Source: Chloroflexota bacterium (lineage in GTDB: Bacteria; Chloroflexota; Anaerolineae; CG2-30-64-16). Taken from it: DNA of 64,000 bases. Under the pieces are notes generated by a model. That model worked only from the letters and a program-made list of their open reading frames with translations, was not told where the DNA came from and searched no databases. The stretch is taken from NCBI GenBank assembly GCA_026389845.1, contig JAPLHB010000166.1, positions 1 to 64,000 of the forward strand. Direction: 5' to 3'. Shown piece by piece: positions 35,879-44,730 of this stretch; the stretch's first letter is position 1, and the number at the start of each line of letters is the position of its first letter. Made by a program: the position numbers and the translations under genes.

Positions 35879-36832
35879 ATGCTGTTGTTGATCCAAATCT
35901 GGGTCGCTGTAGCGATGCTGGCCTGGGGCGCGCTCGCGATCCTGAGCGGGGCAGGAACGTATTCCTTAAGTAAAAGCTGGTTCTTCAGTAATGCGAACGT
36001 CGGCGATATCGCACCAGTTCCCGCGTTGTTTGGGCTGTCCTTTCTGCTGACCGGACTGGCAACCTTCGGAACTGCCATCGGCCTGGGGCCTTTGCGCGAC
36101 ACCTTTCCTATGCTTGCTCTCGGCGCAGTGTTCATTTTCGGCGTCCAGTTGGCAACGGGGTGTGCCCGTCTCGAGAGCAATTCGACGCTCACCCTGTTGC
36201 GAAAACCCAACGAGCGGAAGGGACGTTTGTCAAGGGCTATCGGCGCGATCATCGCGGCCGCCGCGCTGGTGATGCTGGTCGGCTCCCTGCAGCCGTTCGG
36301 GGTCAGCATGTCGCCGCGCCTGGTGTCCAGCGTCGTTTCCGTTTGTGCGACGCTGTTCGCGGCCATTCTGGTCAACGTGCTCACCGGTGGCGTCATTGCG
36401 TCCGATTCGGCGTGGAAATGGCTGCCCACGGCCGCCGGAGTGATTACGGTGGTGTTGATCGTTTCACAGACGCCGCTGTGGCCCCTCAACGCCGGGGTTG
36501 CCGTAGAGCCGCCGCGCGTCCCGGTCGTCACCGCGCCTGGGGGCGTGCCAGCCGCCGCCACGTCTAGGGCAGTCCAGATCATCGCGGGCAAGCAAAGATT
36601 GCATGTCGGCGAGCAGACGATTCTCACGGTCACGGTAGATCCGAGCATTCCAGCGCCCACGTTCATTTGGAGCACCGTGTCGGGTATTGTGCCGGGTGAC
36701 TGGCTGGAAACGACCTCCGTCACCTATACCGCGCCCAGCGTACCACTGAAGGACTTTGTTACGGTGATCGTGCGAGACAGAAACGGCAGGGAGGTCGCAA
36801 GAAACGAGATCGAGATCGAGATTCTACGTTGA
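35879..36832 (+). CDS. Membrane protein with extracytoplasmic Ig-like domain
   Basis: A 317-residue protein with about six membrane helices in the first 210 residues and a C-terminal beta-sandwich of about 85 residues (VQIIAGKQRLHVGEQTILTVTV...VTYTAPSVPLKDFVTVIVRDRNG). This domain resembles bacterial Ig-like or PKD-type domains. GGGGAGG lies upstream of the ATG. A role in anchoring or contacting extracellular partners is plausible; the family is unknown to me. Confidence 0.6.
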   Translation: MLLLIQIWVAVAMLAWGALAILSGAGTYSLSKSWFFSNANVGDIAPVPALFGLSFLLTGLATFGTAIGLGPLRDTFPMLALGAVFIFGVQLATGCARLESNSTLTLLRKPNERKGRLSRAIGAIIAAAALVMLVGSLQPFGVSMSPRLVSSVVSVCATLFAAILVNVLTGGVIASDSAWKWLPTAAGVITVVLIVSQTPLWPLNAGVAVEPPRVPVVTAPGGVPAAATSRAVQIIAGKQRLHVGEQTILTVTVDPSIPAPTFIWSTVSGIVPGDWLETTSVTYTAPSVPLKDFVTVIVRDRNGREVARNEIEIEILR

Positions 36833-36848
36833 ACCGATGGAGGTTTCC

Positions 36849-37271
36849 ATGCGCAGGCGCCGGTTTGAGGCTCGTGTCTCCTCTTGCATCATATTCGTGG
36901 TGCTTCTTTTTGGCGTTGTCCAGTTGGCGGCCTGCAACGTCGTTGACCCGCCCGATAACACCGTCAAAGCCTTCCTCGACGCGATGAACGCCGGCAAGGC
37001 CGACCAGGCTGTGGGATACCTGTGTAGCTCGTTGCCCCTGCCCAATCTGCCGCCGCAATGGTTGCTGAACCCGCAGTTCAAGACGTCGGACAACGACGGC
37101 AAGGTCGCGCACGTCAACGTCAAGGGGGATTTGCGACTCTCCACGCTGTTGGGCGCGATCAACAAAAAGCTGGACTTCACTTTGACACTGAATCGAGATG
37201 TCGGCAAGTGGTGCATCCAGCGCGACAGCCTGCTGGAGTTCATCAAGTCGCTGACCGATCTGAGCAAGTAA
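36849..37271 (+). CDS. Small lipoprotein, NTF2-like fold (first of a series)
   Basis: A 140-residue protein with a signal peptide and lipobox (QLAAC). The mature part starts with DNTVKAFLDAMNAGKADQAVGYLC, a pattern common in NTF2-like/DUF4878-type lipoproteins, in which a helix pair precedes a beta-sheet (FTLTLNRDVGKWCI). It would be membrane-tethered outside the cell membrane. GGAGG precedes the ATG at 36849. The next gene encodes a paralogue. Confidence 0.7.
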   Translation: MRRRRFEARVSSCIIFVVLLFGVVQLAACNVVDPPDNTVKAFLDAMNAGKADQAVGYLCSSLPLPNLPPQWLLNPQFKTSDNDGKVAHVNVKGDLRLSTLLGAINKKLDFTLTLNRDVGKWCIQRDSLLEFIKSLTDLSK

Positions 37272-37305
37272 CGTGGGGCGCGTCAACAGGCAGGATGGTT
37301 TGCAT

Positions 37306-37764
37306 ATGTGCTTGTCTCATGGGAGTAGGACCACCTTGCCCCTCATCGCGACGTTTGTGCTGCTGTCGGCTGCCGTGTTTGCCGGCTGCGTGGCGCCCAC
37401 GCCCACCCCGATACCCACCCCTACGCCGACGCCCATTCCCCCGCCGCAAACGACGGTCAAGGCCTTCATCGAGGCTGTGCTGGCTGGACGGACCGAGGAA
37501 GCTGCCGGCTACGTTTGCGGGGGCATTACCATCGTACCTTTGCCCGTGAAAGCTGCCTATCAGCTCAAGCTAGTGGACAACGACGACGCGGTGGCGCGGG
37601 TACAAGTCGTCGGCGATTTCACTGTGACGTTCATCGTCACCATCAAGAAGCACTTCGACTTCACCCTCACCCTACGCTGGAACGGGGTGCGCTGGTGCAT
37701 TGACGAAACGAGCTTTCGCGCGTTCTGGAAGACGCTCACGACGCCCGGAGGCGTGGCGGACTAA
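37306..37764 (+). CDS. Small lipoprotein, paralogue of the previous one
   Basis: A 152-residue lipoprotein (lipobox VFAGC) with a TPTPIP linker, then TTVKAFIEAVLAGRTEEAAGYVC and a C-terminal FDFTLTLRWNGVRWCIDE that matches the preceding protein (FTLTLNRDVGKWCI). The pair clearly arose by duplication. The start is the ATG at 37306 or an upstream GTG at 37273; no ribosome-binding site settles it. Its function is presumably ligand binding or envelope scaffolding. Confidence 0.65.
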   Translation: MCLSHGSRTTLPLIATFVLLSAAVFAGCVAPTPTPIPTPTPTPIPPPQTTVKAFIEAVLAGRTEEAAGYVCGGITIVPLPVKAAYQLKLVDNDDAVARVQVVGDFTVTFIVTIKKHFDFTLTLRWNGVRWCIDETSFRAFWKTLTTPGGVAD

Positions 37765-37805
37765 CCAGCGCAATATCTGGATGTCGGGGTGGAAAGGAGG
37801 AACCC

Positions 37806-40800
37806 ATGCGCCGTTTTTGGCCCGTCCTATTGTTGTTCGTACTTGCCCTGGGCGCCTTTGTCACCTACCGGGCCTATGCGACCCGCTGGACGCCTCCTGT
37901 CGTCGCCGCGGCGGCACCCCAGGTCACGCTTACGAGAGTCCCTTTCGCGCCCACGCTTGCCCCCAACAAACCCGCGGTCACGCGCTATAGCGCCCGCTAT
38001 GACTCGCAAGGTACGCTGTTGGATGTGCGCGATCAGAACGGCAGGAGCGTCGCGCCGGGTAGCCAGCCCGCCTTCCCAGCGGCGTTGGACAAGACCGTGC
38101 AGGGGGTTTCACTGGCCGACGCGGCCCAGGCGTTGGCCGGACTGTCGGTCTTGGAGGGGGCGATCTATGATCCCGCCCGCCGCCAATTGGCCTTGATCGG
38201 AGCGCCGGGCGCTGCGGCGTTCGAGCCGGATGACCTCCGCGTGGCCCTGGCCGACGTCTTCGCGGGCAACGACGCGGGGCCGGCAGTGAGCATTGATCCG
38301 GGACCCACGGTCGGCACTATGACCGTTCGCTTCACCGGCCCCGTCACGAACACTCATTTCGGCCAGGTGCTGTTCGAGGCCGACCGACTTATGAAGACAC
38401 TGGGGCTGGGTCAAGACAACCTGACCCGGCAACCGGTCTCCGCAACCGTGCCCGGCTACCAGACCCACCTCGACCTGATCGTTCGGCTGGAAGGGGACAA
38501 GCCGTCCAACGCGCAGCCGACCTGGCATCGGTTCTGGTTCGTCCCCACGGACATGAAGGTGGGCTTGAGCGCGAATGGTCGAGCGATGCGCTTCATAGAT
38601 GCCAGCCTAAAAGTGGAAAACGAATGCCTGGATGAATACCTGAAGCCGTTGCCCGGTTGCCGCGCCCCCGCCGCCGATGCCTTTGCTGCTCACCTTACCG
38701 CCCATTACGATGAGTACGCAGCGCAGTTCCCCATCTTGCGCCAACTGAAGGAACTGGGCAAGCTGGTGAGCCTGGCGAAGTGGCTGCGCGATCAGAAGAT
38801 TCCCCTGGATCTGGCGTGGCTGAACGCGCGCGGCCGTGCGGCCGTTGAGACCCCGTTCACCACCCCGGCGCTCACCGTCACGCGCGAGATCAGTGCGACC
38901 CCAACGACCGCAACGGGGACGCTCACCATCATACGAACTTACTCCCTCTACGGCGGCGTTAAATTCCAGTTCGAGAATCAGTACCAGTCTGTACCCTCCA
39001 CCGGGCCGGTAGTAGAGACAGTGGCGTTGGGCGCGCGGCCATCGGCCGACACAGCGGCCTGGGCCTTCACCGCCGGCAACCAGGAGCTTCGCGCTGTGGC
39101 GCTCTCGCTGGAGGAAGAGGCGCGCATCGGCGTGTGGCCGGCCCAGGCGACGACCGACCTGGCATTGGCGCCGGTGGCCGGGCTGCCGGTCGGCGTCATC
39201 CGCTATCCCGCGGTCGGAAGCGACGTGTTCGGGCCAGGCTGGCGGCTGGACGACTGGCGGCTGGCCTTCCCGCGACCAGAGAAGCTTTATCACTCGTCTG
39301 CGGGCGCTCAGGCGGAACTGGTCCCGCCGGTCGTAGTCTGGACCCGGCGTCGCACGGGCGAACAACGCATCTTCGAGTTTCAAGGGTGGGATTCGCGTGG
39401 AGTGCGCGTATTCACGAGGGCTGGCGGCGCGGCGGCCGAGCGGATCACGTGGACGCGGGACGGGGGCTACGTGAGGGAAGTCGCCGACGGTATCCAACAA
39501 CAGTTCGATGACCTCGGCCGGCTCGTGCGCCTGACCGATACCGGCGGTCGGTGGGCACGTTATGGCTACGAAGGCGCGGAACTGCGGCGGATCGAGTGCG
39601 AGAGCGGCGCCACGTTAACGTTCAGCTACAGCGCGGGGCAGTTGGCGGAGGTGACGTCGAATGAGGGCAAGCGCCGCCGGTATATCTACGATGCCGCAGG
39701 ACGACTGATCCGCATCACCGACGAGCAGGGGAAGGCGCTGGTCGAGTACGAGTACGATGCCGAAGGACGTCTGTTGTTCGAGCGAGACGGCGAAGGGCAG
39801 GTCCGCCGGCGCAATAGCTACGATCTGGCCGGACGCTTGACCAGTTTTCAACAAGGAGGCGCGGAGTTCAGCATCAGGCCAACCGGCACGGGCTACGAGA
39901 TCATCTATGAGCGGGCCGAGACCAGGCCAACAGCAGCCCCGGCGCGCGTGGAAGTCAACATATTGGCGGCGCGACTGCCGGAAGCGCAGCGCAAGGACGC
40001 AACCTGGATGAGTCAGATACGCGCGGCGCTCGAATCGCTCGACGGCGCGCAACTGGCGGACCTCAACGCGCTGGCTGCGAGACCCGACGCCGCGCTGTCG
40101 GTGGAACTGGTAGATGAGGGGGACATGGCGTTCCTGACGGGCGATGCGCGCAAGCTGCTGCCTGGGACGGCGCCTTTTGCCCCGAAGCTCTACCAGGTGG
40201 ACGACCGCTGGCTGATGGCTTTTGTGGACAACGCCGACGCTGCGCCGAACCGCGCTGATGTGGTTGGCCGGCTGTTACGCTACCGGCGCTTGCAGCAGCA
40301 GGTTCCCGATAGCGCTGTGGTCTACGTGCAGAACGCGGGCAACTCGTTGCGGATCATGGCCGGAGGGCAGGCGGCGGAGATCGCGCCGGCGGAACTGGAG
40401 ACGTTCGGGAACCGGCTGCTGCGCATGTTCGACTTCCTGCCGTTCGTGCGAAACCGCGCGGCGACGACGATCGAACAATTGGCCCTGGCCCATCCCGAGC
40501 GTCTGGGACAAGCGCTCCTGCGTCGTCAGGTCATCTCCAAGAACCGGCCGATTATCGGCTTTGACGGCGACCTGCTCGCGCTCAACTTTCGGCAAGTCCT
40601 TCGGCAACAACATGTCTGGCGCACCTACGGCACGGACGTCGAAGGGATTCTGCGGCGAGTGCAGTACCAACAGGGTCTCACGATGAGCGTCGGTGACGTG
40701 GTGTTTTTTAACGGTGCTCCGGCCGACATCGCGGGGCTGAAGGCCATCGGCAAGGACAAAGACCGCCCGGAGGTGTGGCGCGCAATCCACGACCAGTGGA

Positions 40801-41276
40801 GCTCGACAGCCAAGAAGAATGGCGCGGAGGAACGCCCGGCTGGTGAGCGAGCGCTGATTGACGCGCTGAAGTCAAAACCGCAGGTGATGGTGCTGGTGGC
40901 CCACAGCGACGGTATTGCCATCTACTTCCCGGACGGTTCGTCGTTCCGTAAGGCCAGCCTGACACCGGACGATATGGAGCAAATTCGTGCGAACGGCCCC
41001 ATCGTCATCCTGTTCGGGTGCGAAACTGGCAGCATCGTGGGAACAGAAGCACTGGCACAGACCTTGCTCGAGGCCGGTGCGCAGGGCGTCATTGCGCCGA
41101 CGGGAGAAATCGGCGCAGCGACCAGCGTCCAGGTGTTGGAGCATTTTCTGGAAGGGATGCAGAAGGGGTGGTCCTTCCTCGACGCACTCTGGGATGCGCT
41201 CCGCGGCTCGGATTTGCAGAACTACATCGGCCGCCAGCCGAGTGATGACAGAGAGGCGAGTCGGTGGATTGGCTGA
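37806..41276 (+). CDS. Giant RHS/YD-repeat protein with C-terminal CHAT (caspase-like) module
   Basis: A 1156-residue protein with an N-terminal membrane anchor (about 5-25) and a long beta-rich region. RHS/YD repeats occupy about 600-700 (YIYDAAGRLIRITDEQGKAL, YEYDAEGRLLFERDGEGQVRR). The C-terminal 130 residues resemble a CHAT domain: VLVAHSDG with His1033 and VILFGCETGS with Cys1072, followed by ALAQTLLEAGAQGVIAP. The His-Cys pair and 39-residue spacing fit the clan CD protease fold of caspases. RHS shells often carry C-terminal toxins, and here the effector would be a protease. GGAGG precedes the ATG. Activity and topology are inferred. Confidence 0.8.
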   Translation: MRRFWPVLLLFVLALGAFVTYRAYATRWTPPVVAAAAPQVTLTRVPFAPTLAPNKPAVTRYSARYDSQGTLLDVRDQNGRSVAPGSQPAFPAALDKTVQGVSLADAAQALAGLSVLEGAIYDPARRQLALIGAPGAAAFEPDDLRVALADVFAGNDAGPAVSIDPGPTVGTMTVRFTGPVTNTHFGQVLFEADRLMKTLGLGQDNLTRQPVSATVPGYQTHLDLIVRLEGDKPSNAQPTWHRFWFVPTDMKVGLSANGRAMRFIDASLKVENECLDEYLKPLPGCRAPAADAFAAHLTAHYDEYAAQFPILRQLKELGKLVSLAKWLRDQKIPLDLAWLNARGRAAVETPFTTPALTVTREISATPTTATGTLTIIRTYSLYGGVKFQFENQYQSVPSTGPVVETVALGARPSADTAAWAFTAGNQELRAVALSLEEEARIGVWPAQATTDLALAPVAGLPVGVIRYPAVGSDVFGPGWRLDDWRLAFPRPEKLYHSSAGAQAELVPPVVVWTRRRTGEQRIFEFQGWDSRGVRVFTRAGGAAAERITWTRDGGYVREVADGIQQQFDDLGRLVRLTDTGGRWARYGYEGAELRRIECESGATLTFSYSAGQLAEVTSNEGKRRRYIYDAAGRLIRITDEQGKALVEYEYDAEGRLLFERDGEGQVRRRNSYDLAGRLTSFQQGGAEFSIRPTGTGYEIIYERAETRPTAAPARVEVNILAARLPEAQRKDATWMSQIRAALESLDGAQLADLNALAARPDAALSVELVDEGDMAFLTGDARKLLPGTAPFAPKLYQVDDRWLMAFVDNADAAPNRADVVGRLLRYRRLQQQVPDSAVVYVQNAGNSLRIMAGGQAAEIAPAELETFGNRLLRMFDFLPFVRNRAATTIEQLALAHPERLGQALLRRQVISKNRPIIGFDGDLLALNFRQVLRQQHVWRTYGTDVEGILRRVQYQQGLTMSVGDVVFFNGAPADIAGLKAIGKDKDRPEVWRAIHDQWSSTAKKNGAEERPAGERALIDALKSKPQVMVLVAHSDGIAIYFPDGSSFRKASLTPDDMEQIRANGPIVILFGCETGSIVGTEALAQTLLEAGAQGVIAPTGEIGAATSVQVLEHFLEGMQKGWSFLDALWDALRGSDLQNYIGRQPSDDREASRWIG

Positions 41277-41305
41277 ACGCATACTATGTACAAAAGGAGG
41301 CACGT

Positions 41306-41698
41306 ATGGGCAACCGTCTTTTGCATTATTTCACCCTGGGGCTGCTAGAACGAGAACCGACGCTCGGGACCGGGAAAAAGAAGCCGCCGGTTTGGCCACA
41401 AGTCCTGCTCATGCTCGTGATGTACCTGGGGGTGCTCCTGGGTGTCATCGCAGAGTATCTTCTGGAAACACTCAAGGCGGCCGGCCCCACAGGTCCGCTC
41501 GGCAACGTTGCCTTCGGCCTCTTCAAGGCGTGGCTGATAGCAACGCTCCTGTTTCCACTGGTGTTTCCGCGCGTCTTCGGGCCGATGGATGCCAGCATGG
41601 TTCTGGCTGGCGCTGATGCCAAAGTGCCGTCACGCGTTTTGCAGTTCTTCGTGGCGTTTCAGAATGGGTTTTTCTGGCAGGCAGTGTTGTTTAGGTGA
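41306..41698 (+). CDS. Small membrane protein after the RHS-CHAT gene
   Basis: A 130-residue protein with two membrane helices (about 32-55 and 70-90) and a short hydrophobic tail. AAGGAGG stands before the ATG at 41306, so the longer frame overlapping the RHS gene is not used. Its position directly after a possible effector gene fits an immunity or accessory protein, but no family supports that. Confidence 0.55.
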   Translation: MGNRLLHYFTLGLLEREPTLGTGKKKPPVWPQVLLMLVMYLGVLLGVIAEYLLETLKAAGPTGPLGNVAFGLFKAWLIATLLFPLVFPRVFGPMDASMVLAGADAKVPSRVLQFFVAFQNGFFWQAVLFR

Positions 41699-41775
41699 AG
41701 TTGTACTGCTCAGCCGAGGGATGTTCTGGCGAATGGTGCCTGATATTCGGCAAACATCAGTTGACGGAGGTTGCC

Positions 41776-42270
41776 ATGTCCAAACGTCTGTTGCCAATAG
41801 CTCTGCTACTTGCTTTACTTGTAAGCGCTGCCTGCGTCTCTCAACCCATCCTCTCGGCGACCTACAATGATGCTGCGAAGGTTGCCCGCGGCTGGATCGA
41901 GGCGTGCCAGAAGGGCGATCAAGCAAAGGCGCTCAACTTCTGGAGTCCGGGCTTTCCCGACGTGGCGAAGTACGAAACGGAGTTCCTGGTCAAGTTGTAT
42001 CAGGAAACCAACTTCAAGCTCCTCGCCATCGAAGATCGCGCCTCGCTCATCAGTTCGGGCGAGTTGGCGGCGTTCATCCAGGTACCAAACGGTCAGCAGG
42101 GAATGATTCTGATCTACCTCGCTAACGGTGAGCGCGGGCCGGTGATCGCAGATGTGGAGTATAGCGATATGTCGAATCAAGTGAATTACTACCCCGGCCG
42201 ATCGAGTACCCGGATGGCCGATGACGTGCGAAGCACCTATGGCGGGCTCTCCTTTTTCTGGTACAGGTGA
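41776..42270 (+). CDS. Small lipoprotein (NTF2-like plan)
   Basis: A 164-residue lipoprotein (lipobox VSAAC). The mature part opens with NDAAKVARGWIEACQKGDQAKALNFW, the same helix pair seen in the other small lipoproteins of the region. GGAGG lies seven bases upstream of the ATG at 41776. It is presumably tethered to the outer face of the membrane; its ligand is unknown. Confidence 0.65.
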   Translation: MSKRLLPIALLLALLVSAACVSQPILSATYNDAAKVARGWIEACQKGDQAKALNFWSPGFPDVAKYETEFLVKLYQETNFKLLAIEDRASLISSGELAAFIQVPNGQQGMILIYLANGERGPVIADVEYSDMSNQVNYYPGRSSTRMADDVRSTYGGLSFFWYR

Positions 42271-42294
42271 CGATAAGTCTTCACTCGAGGCGTT

Positions 42295-42837
42295 ATGCGC
42301 TGGCATAAAACGATTGCACTCTCTCTGCTTCTGTGCCTCGTTCTGTCTGCTTGCGGTGCCCACAATACCCCCGAGGCAGCGGTCGAACGCCTGTACAAGG
42401 CGGTCGAGGCGCAGGATACGGACAAATACCTGGACGCGATTGATCCCGCGATGCGCAGCCAGCCCAACCTGATGGGCATGTTCAACGGGTTGAGCCTCAG
42501 CGCGGGCTTCGGCGGCTTCGGCGTGGGGCTTAATCTCAAGAGCCTGTCCAAGACCAGCTTCCGCGAGATGAGCTATCGGATGGTGGATTCTCGTGGCGAT
42601 GTGGCACACGTGCAGGCAGAGGGCAAGATGCGCATGGCAGCCCTCGGTATGGAGTTGTCGTTCTGCGACATCCACCTGATGCGCAAGATCAAGGGGCAGT
42701 GGCTTGTCTCCTACGACCAAGCCGAGCAGGAGGCCAAGCTGGCGCGGTGGCAGCAGCGGCTGAACGAGCAGGACGCCACGGCCAATCCGACCAATCCGTG
42801 GGCTGGCCTGGAGACGATGTTGGACTTCTGCCAGTGA
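42295..42837 (+). CDS. Small lipoprotein (NTF2-like plan)
   Basis: A 180-residue lipoprotein (lipobox VLSAC) with NTPEAAVERLYKAVEAQDTDKYLDAI after the lipid anchor. It then has a glycine-rich turn and a beta-rich part with SYRMVDSRGDVAHVQAEGK. This is the typical arrangement of NTF2-like/DUF4878-type lipoproteins. It belongs to the series of small lipoproteins around the RHS gene. Confidence 0.65.
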   Translation: MRWHKTIALSLLLCLVLSACGAHNTPEAAVERLYKAVEAQDTDKYLDAIDPAMRSQPNLMGMFNGLSLSAGFGGFGVGLNLKSLSKTSFREMSYRMVDSRGDVAHVQAEGKMRMAALGMELSFCDIHLMRKIKGQWLVSYDQAEQEAKLARWQQRLNEQDATANPTNPWAGLETMLDFCQ

Positions 42838-42859
42838 ACTTTGTGCATCGGAAGGCGAC

Positions 42860-42997
42860 ATGTCCGACTCATCCCACTCCCTCCAACCCATCTTCTTCTC
42901 GGCGTATGAAGGCAGGACCGAGTGCGACGAGCGCATCCAGGTGCATCTGTCCGGCAAGCAAAAAACCATCGGATGGTCTGAAAGGGAACCACTTTAG
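42860..42997 (+). CDS. Possible short protein of 45 residues
   Basis: An ATG with GGAAGG upstream opens a 45-codon frame (MSDSSHSLQPIFFSAYEGRTE...). It contains no signal peptide and no recognised motif. It may be the remnant of a larger gene or chance, as only the ribosome-binding site and location between coding genes support it. Confidence 0.25.
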   Translation: MSDSSHSLQPIFFSAYEGRTECDERIQVHLSGKQKTIGWSEREPL

Positions 42998-43049
42998 CCG
43001 ACCTGGTCGCCGATACGGACCATCTTCGGCCGTAATCAAGGAGGCAATC

Positions 43050-43472
43050 ATGGAGCGAAGGTGTGTTGTTATGCTGACGGGGCTTTCACTACTGGTCATC
43101 TTCTTGGCTGGGTGTGGCGCGCCCCAGCAAGCCAAAGACCTCGCCCTGACAGAGGCTATGATTGGGTCCTGGCAGCAATGGATGGACCCCTGCGTGCTGG
43201 TGGAACAAAACTGCAAGGACTACCGGATCGAGAAAGCGGCCAAGATTCCGTTGACACCAGCAGCCAGGGCGAACGGTATTTCGCAGAGTTGGTCTTTTAC
43301 AGTCTGCTGGATTCAGCGGGACATATATGGTAAGTTTACCGATGACTGCACCTGGCTCTTCCCGATCATCGTGCATCGGATGGACGGCAGTTGGTGCCTT
43401 GACCAGAATTCATGCACAAAGGTTTACACCGCCTCTGGTCAAGTGGAAAGAAAGGATTGCTGCCCCAGGTGA
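43050..43472 (+). CDS. Small Cys-rich lipoprotein
   Basis: A 140-residue lipoprotein (lipobox FLAGC). The mature part has seven further Cys residues (e.g. DPCVLVEQNCKDY, TVCWIQRD, DDCTWLF, WCLDQNSC, KDCC), suggesting disulfides outside the cytoplasm. AAGGAGG stands seven bases before the ATG. It belongs to the lipoprotein series but is not clearly homologous to the NTF2-like ones. Function unknown. Confidence 0.65.
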   Translation: MERRCVVMLTGLSLLVIFLAGCGAPQQAKDLALTEAMIGSWQQWMDPCVLVEQNCKDYRIEKAAKIPLTPAARANGISQSWSFTVCWIQRDIYGKFTDDCTWLFPIIVHRMDGSWCLDQNSCTKVYTASGQVERKDCCPR

Positions 43473-43532
43473 TCACCTGGTTCTTGGCAGGGAGGTATCA
43501 TGACTGCTTGAACCAAGTTTAGCGTTGAGAGG

Positions 43533-43922
43533 GTGTTCTGGACCGCGCTGCTAAGCCTGGCGGCGTTGCTTTGGCTCTCCGGATGCCAACCAACCCAAGC
43601 GGTTTTGTCCGCCCCCTTCATGGATGTGGCTAGGTCACTCATCAAGTGGAGTATCTTAGCTCCTCCGGGGGCTCCGTTACTCGGGCAACTCTTACGCCGC
43701 TATCGATCGAAGGTACAGTTCGCTCGACCCGATATTCTGATATTGATCGCCTGTCTCGGCAAAGGAGGCTGTGCTGATGAAATACCCAAGCCTACGCTGG
43801 GGCATGGGCATCTTGGTCGCCCTGTTTCTGCTCACGGGCTGCCAGTCCGGCGCGCCCATCCCGGAACGGGCGGCAGAGTCCGGGTCGCCGGCCGAGACCG
43901 CAGTGCCGGAGACGACTGCTAG
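43533..43922 (+). CDS. Possible decayed lipoprotein
   Basis: A GTG with GAGAGG upstream starts FWTALLSLAALLWLSGCQPTQAV, a good lipoprotein signal peptide with lipobox LSGC. The remainder is short, runs into the next gene (whose ATG lies at 43777) and shows no domain. I think only the first 40-50 residues are genuine and the rest is remnant. Confidence 0.3.
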   Translation: MFWTALLSLAALLWLSGCQPTQAVLSAPFMDVARSLIKWSILAPPGAPLLGQLLRRYRSKVQFARPDILILIACLGKGGCADEIPKPTLGHGHLGRPVSAHGLPVRRAHPGTGGRVRVAGRDRSAGDDC

Positions 43923-44730
43923 AAACCAGCCGCGGCCCACCATCGCCCCGTTACCGCCTGTGCCGCCCGGTGCCGCAATCATCGTGGACCACTCCACCAC
44001 CGACGCGACCAAGATCCCGCCCGCGTGGATCGAGGCCGCGAAGCAGCAGGTCGTCTGGCTCTACGGTCACACCTCGCACGGCAGCCAACTGGTGACGGGC
44101 GCGAACTACCTGAGCGAGCACGCGTCGCCGCCACGGTTCAACTTCGTCGTCGAATGGGGCGCGATGCCCGCGCCGGCCGACCCGCCCGCGCTGCGCCTGG
44201 CCGACGACGACGGCTGGGGCTGGGATCCCGACGGCTTCCTGTCGACCGCGCGGCGCTACCTGGGCGATCCGGCCATCGGCCCCCAGATCACCGCGTTTAT
44301 CTGGTCGTGGTGCGGCGAGATGTCGGACGCGGGGACGCCGGTGCAGCGGTATCTGGAGATGATGGCCCAGCTCGAGCGGGAGTACCCGCGAGTGCGCTTC
44401 GTCTACATGACCGGTCACACCGACGGCGGCAGCGCGGAGCTGGCGGCCAACAACGACCTGGTGCGGCGCTACGTCCGCACACGCGGCAAAGTGCTCTACG
44501 ACTTCGCGGACATCGAGAGCTACGATCCCGACGGCAAGCACTACCCCAAAGCGGATGACAGTTGTCCCTGGTGCGCGGCTTGGTGCCGGAGCCACCGCGA
44601 TCAATGCCGCGATCTGCCCCGCAACGACGACGAGTGTGCGCATTCGCATGGGTTCAACTGCAAGCTGAAGGGGCAGGCGTTCTGGTGGCTGGCGGCGCGG
44701 TTGGCGGGGTGGGAGGGTGTGTCTCAGTAG
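43777..44730 (+). CDS. Lipoprotein with a possible SGNH-like hydrolase domain
   Basis: A 317-residue lipoprotein (lipobox LLTGC) with a Pro-rich linker to about residue 65. The folded part has VVWLYGHTSHGSQL, ITAFIWSWCGE, YLEMMAQLEREYPRVRFVYMTGHTDG and a Cys/His-rich tail (CPWCAAWCRSHRDQC). The GxxSHGSQ and TGHTDG strings and the alternating strands suggest an SGNH-type esterase fold, but the catalytic Ser is not certain. AAGGAGG precedes the ATG at 43777. It ends the plus-strand cluster before the recombinase. Confidence 0.55.
   Translation: MKYPSLRWGMGILVALFLLTGCQSGAPIPERAAESGSPAETAVPETTARNQPRPTIAPLPPVPPGAAIIVDHSTTDATKIPPAWIEAAKQQVVWLYGHTSHGSQLVTGANYLSEHASPPRFNFVVEWGAMPAPADPPALRLADDDGWGWDPDGFLSTARRYLGDPAIGPQITAFIWSWCGEMSDAGTPVQRYLEMMAQLEREYPRVRFVYMTGHTDGGSAELAANNDLVRRYVRTRGKVLYDFADIESYDPDGKHYPKADDSCPWCAAWCRSHRDQCRDLPRNDDECAHSHGFNCKLKGQAFWWLAARLAGWEGVSQ

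Noticed and set aside
41815-42969. 384-codon minus-strand frame across two lipoprotein genes
   Set aside because: Both lipoprotein genes have signal peptides, lipoboxes and ribosome-binding sites; the antisense frame has none.
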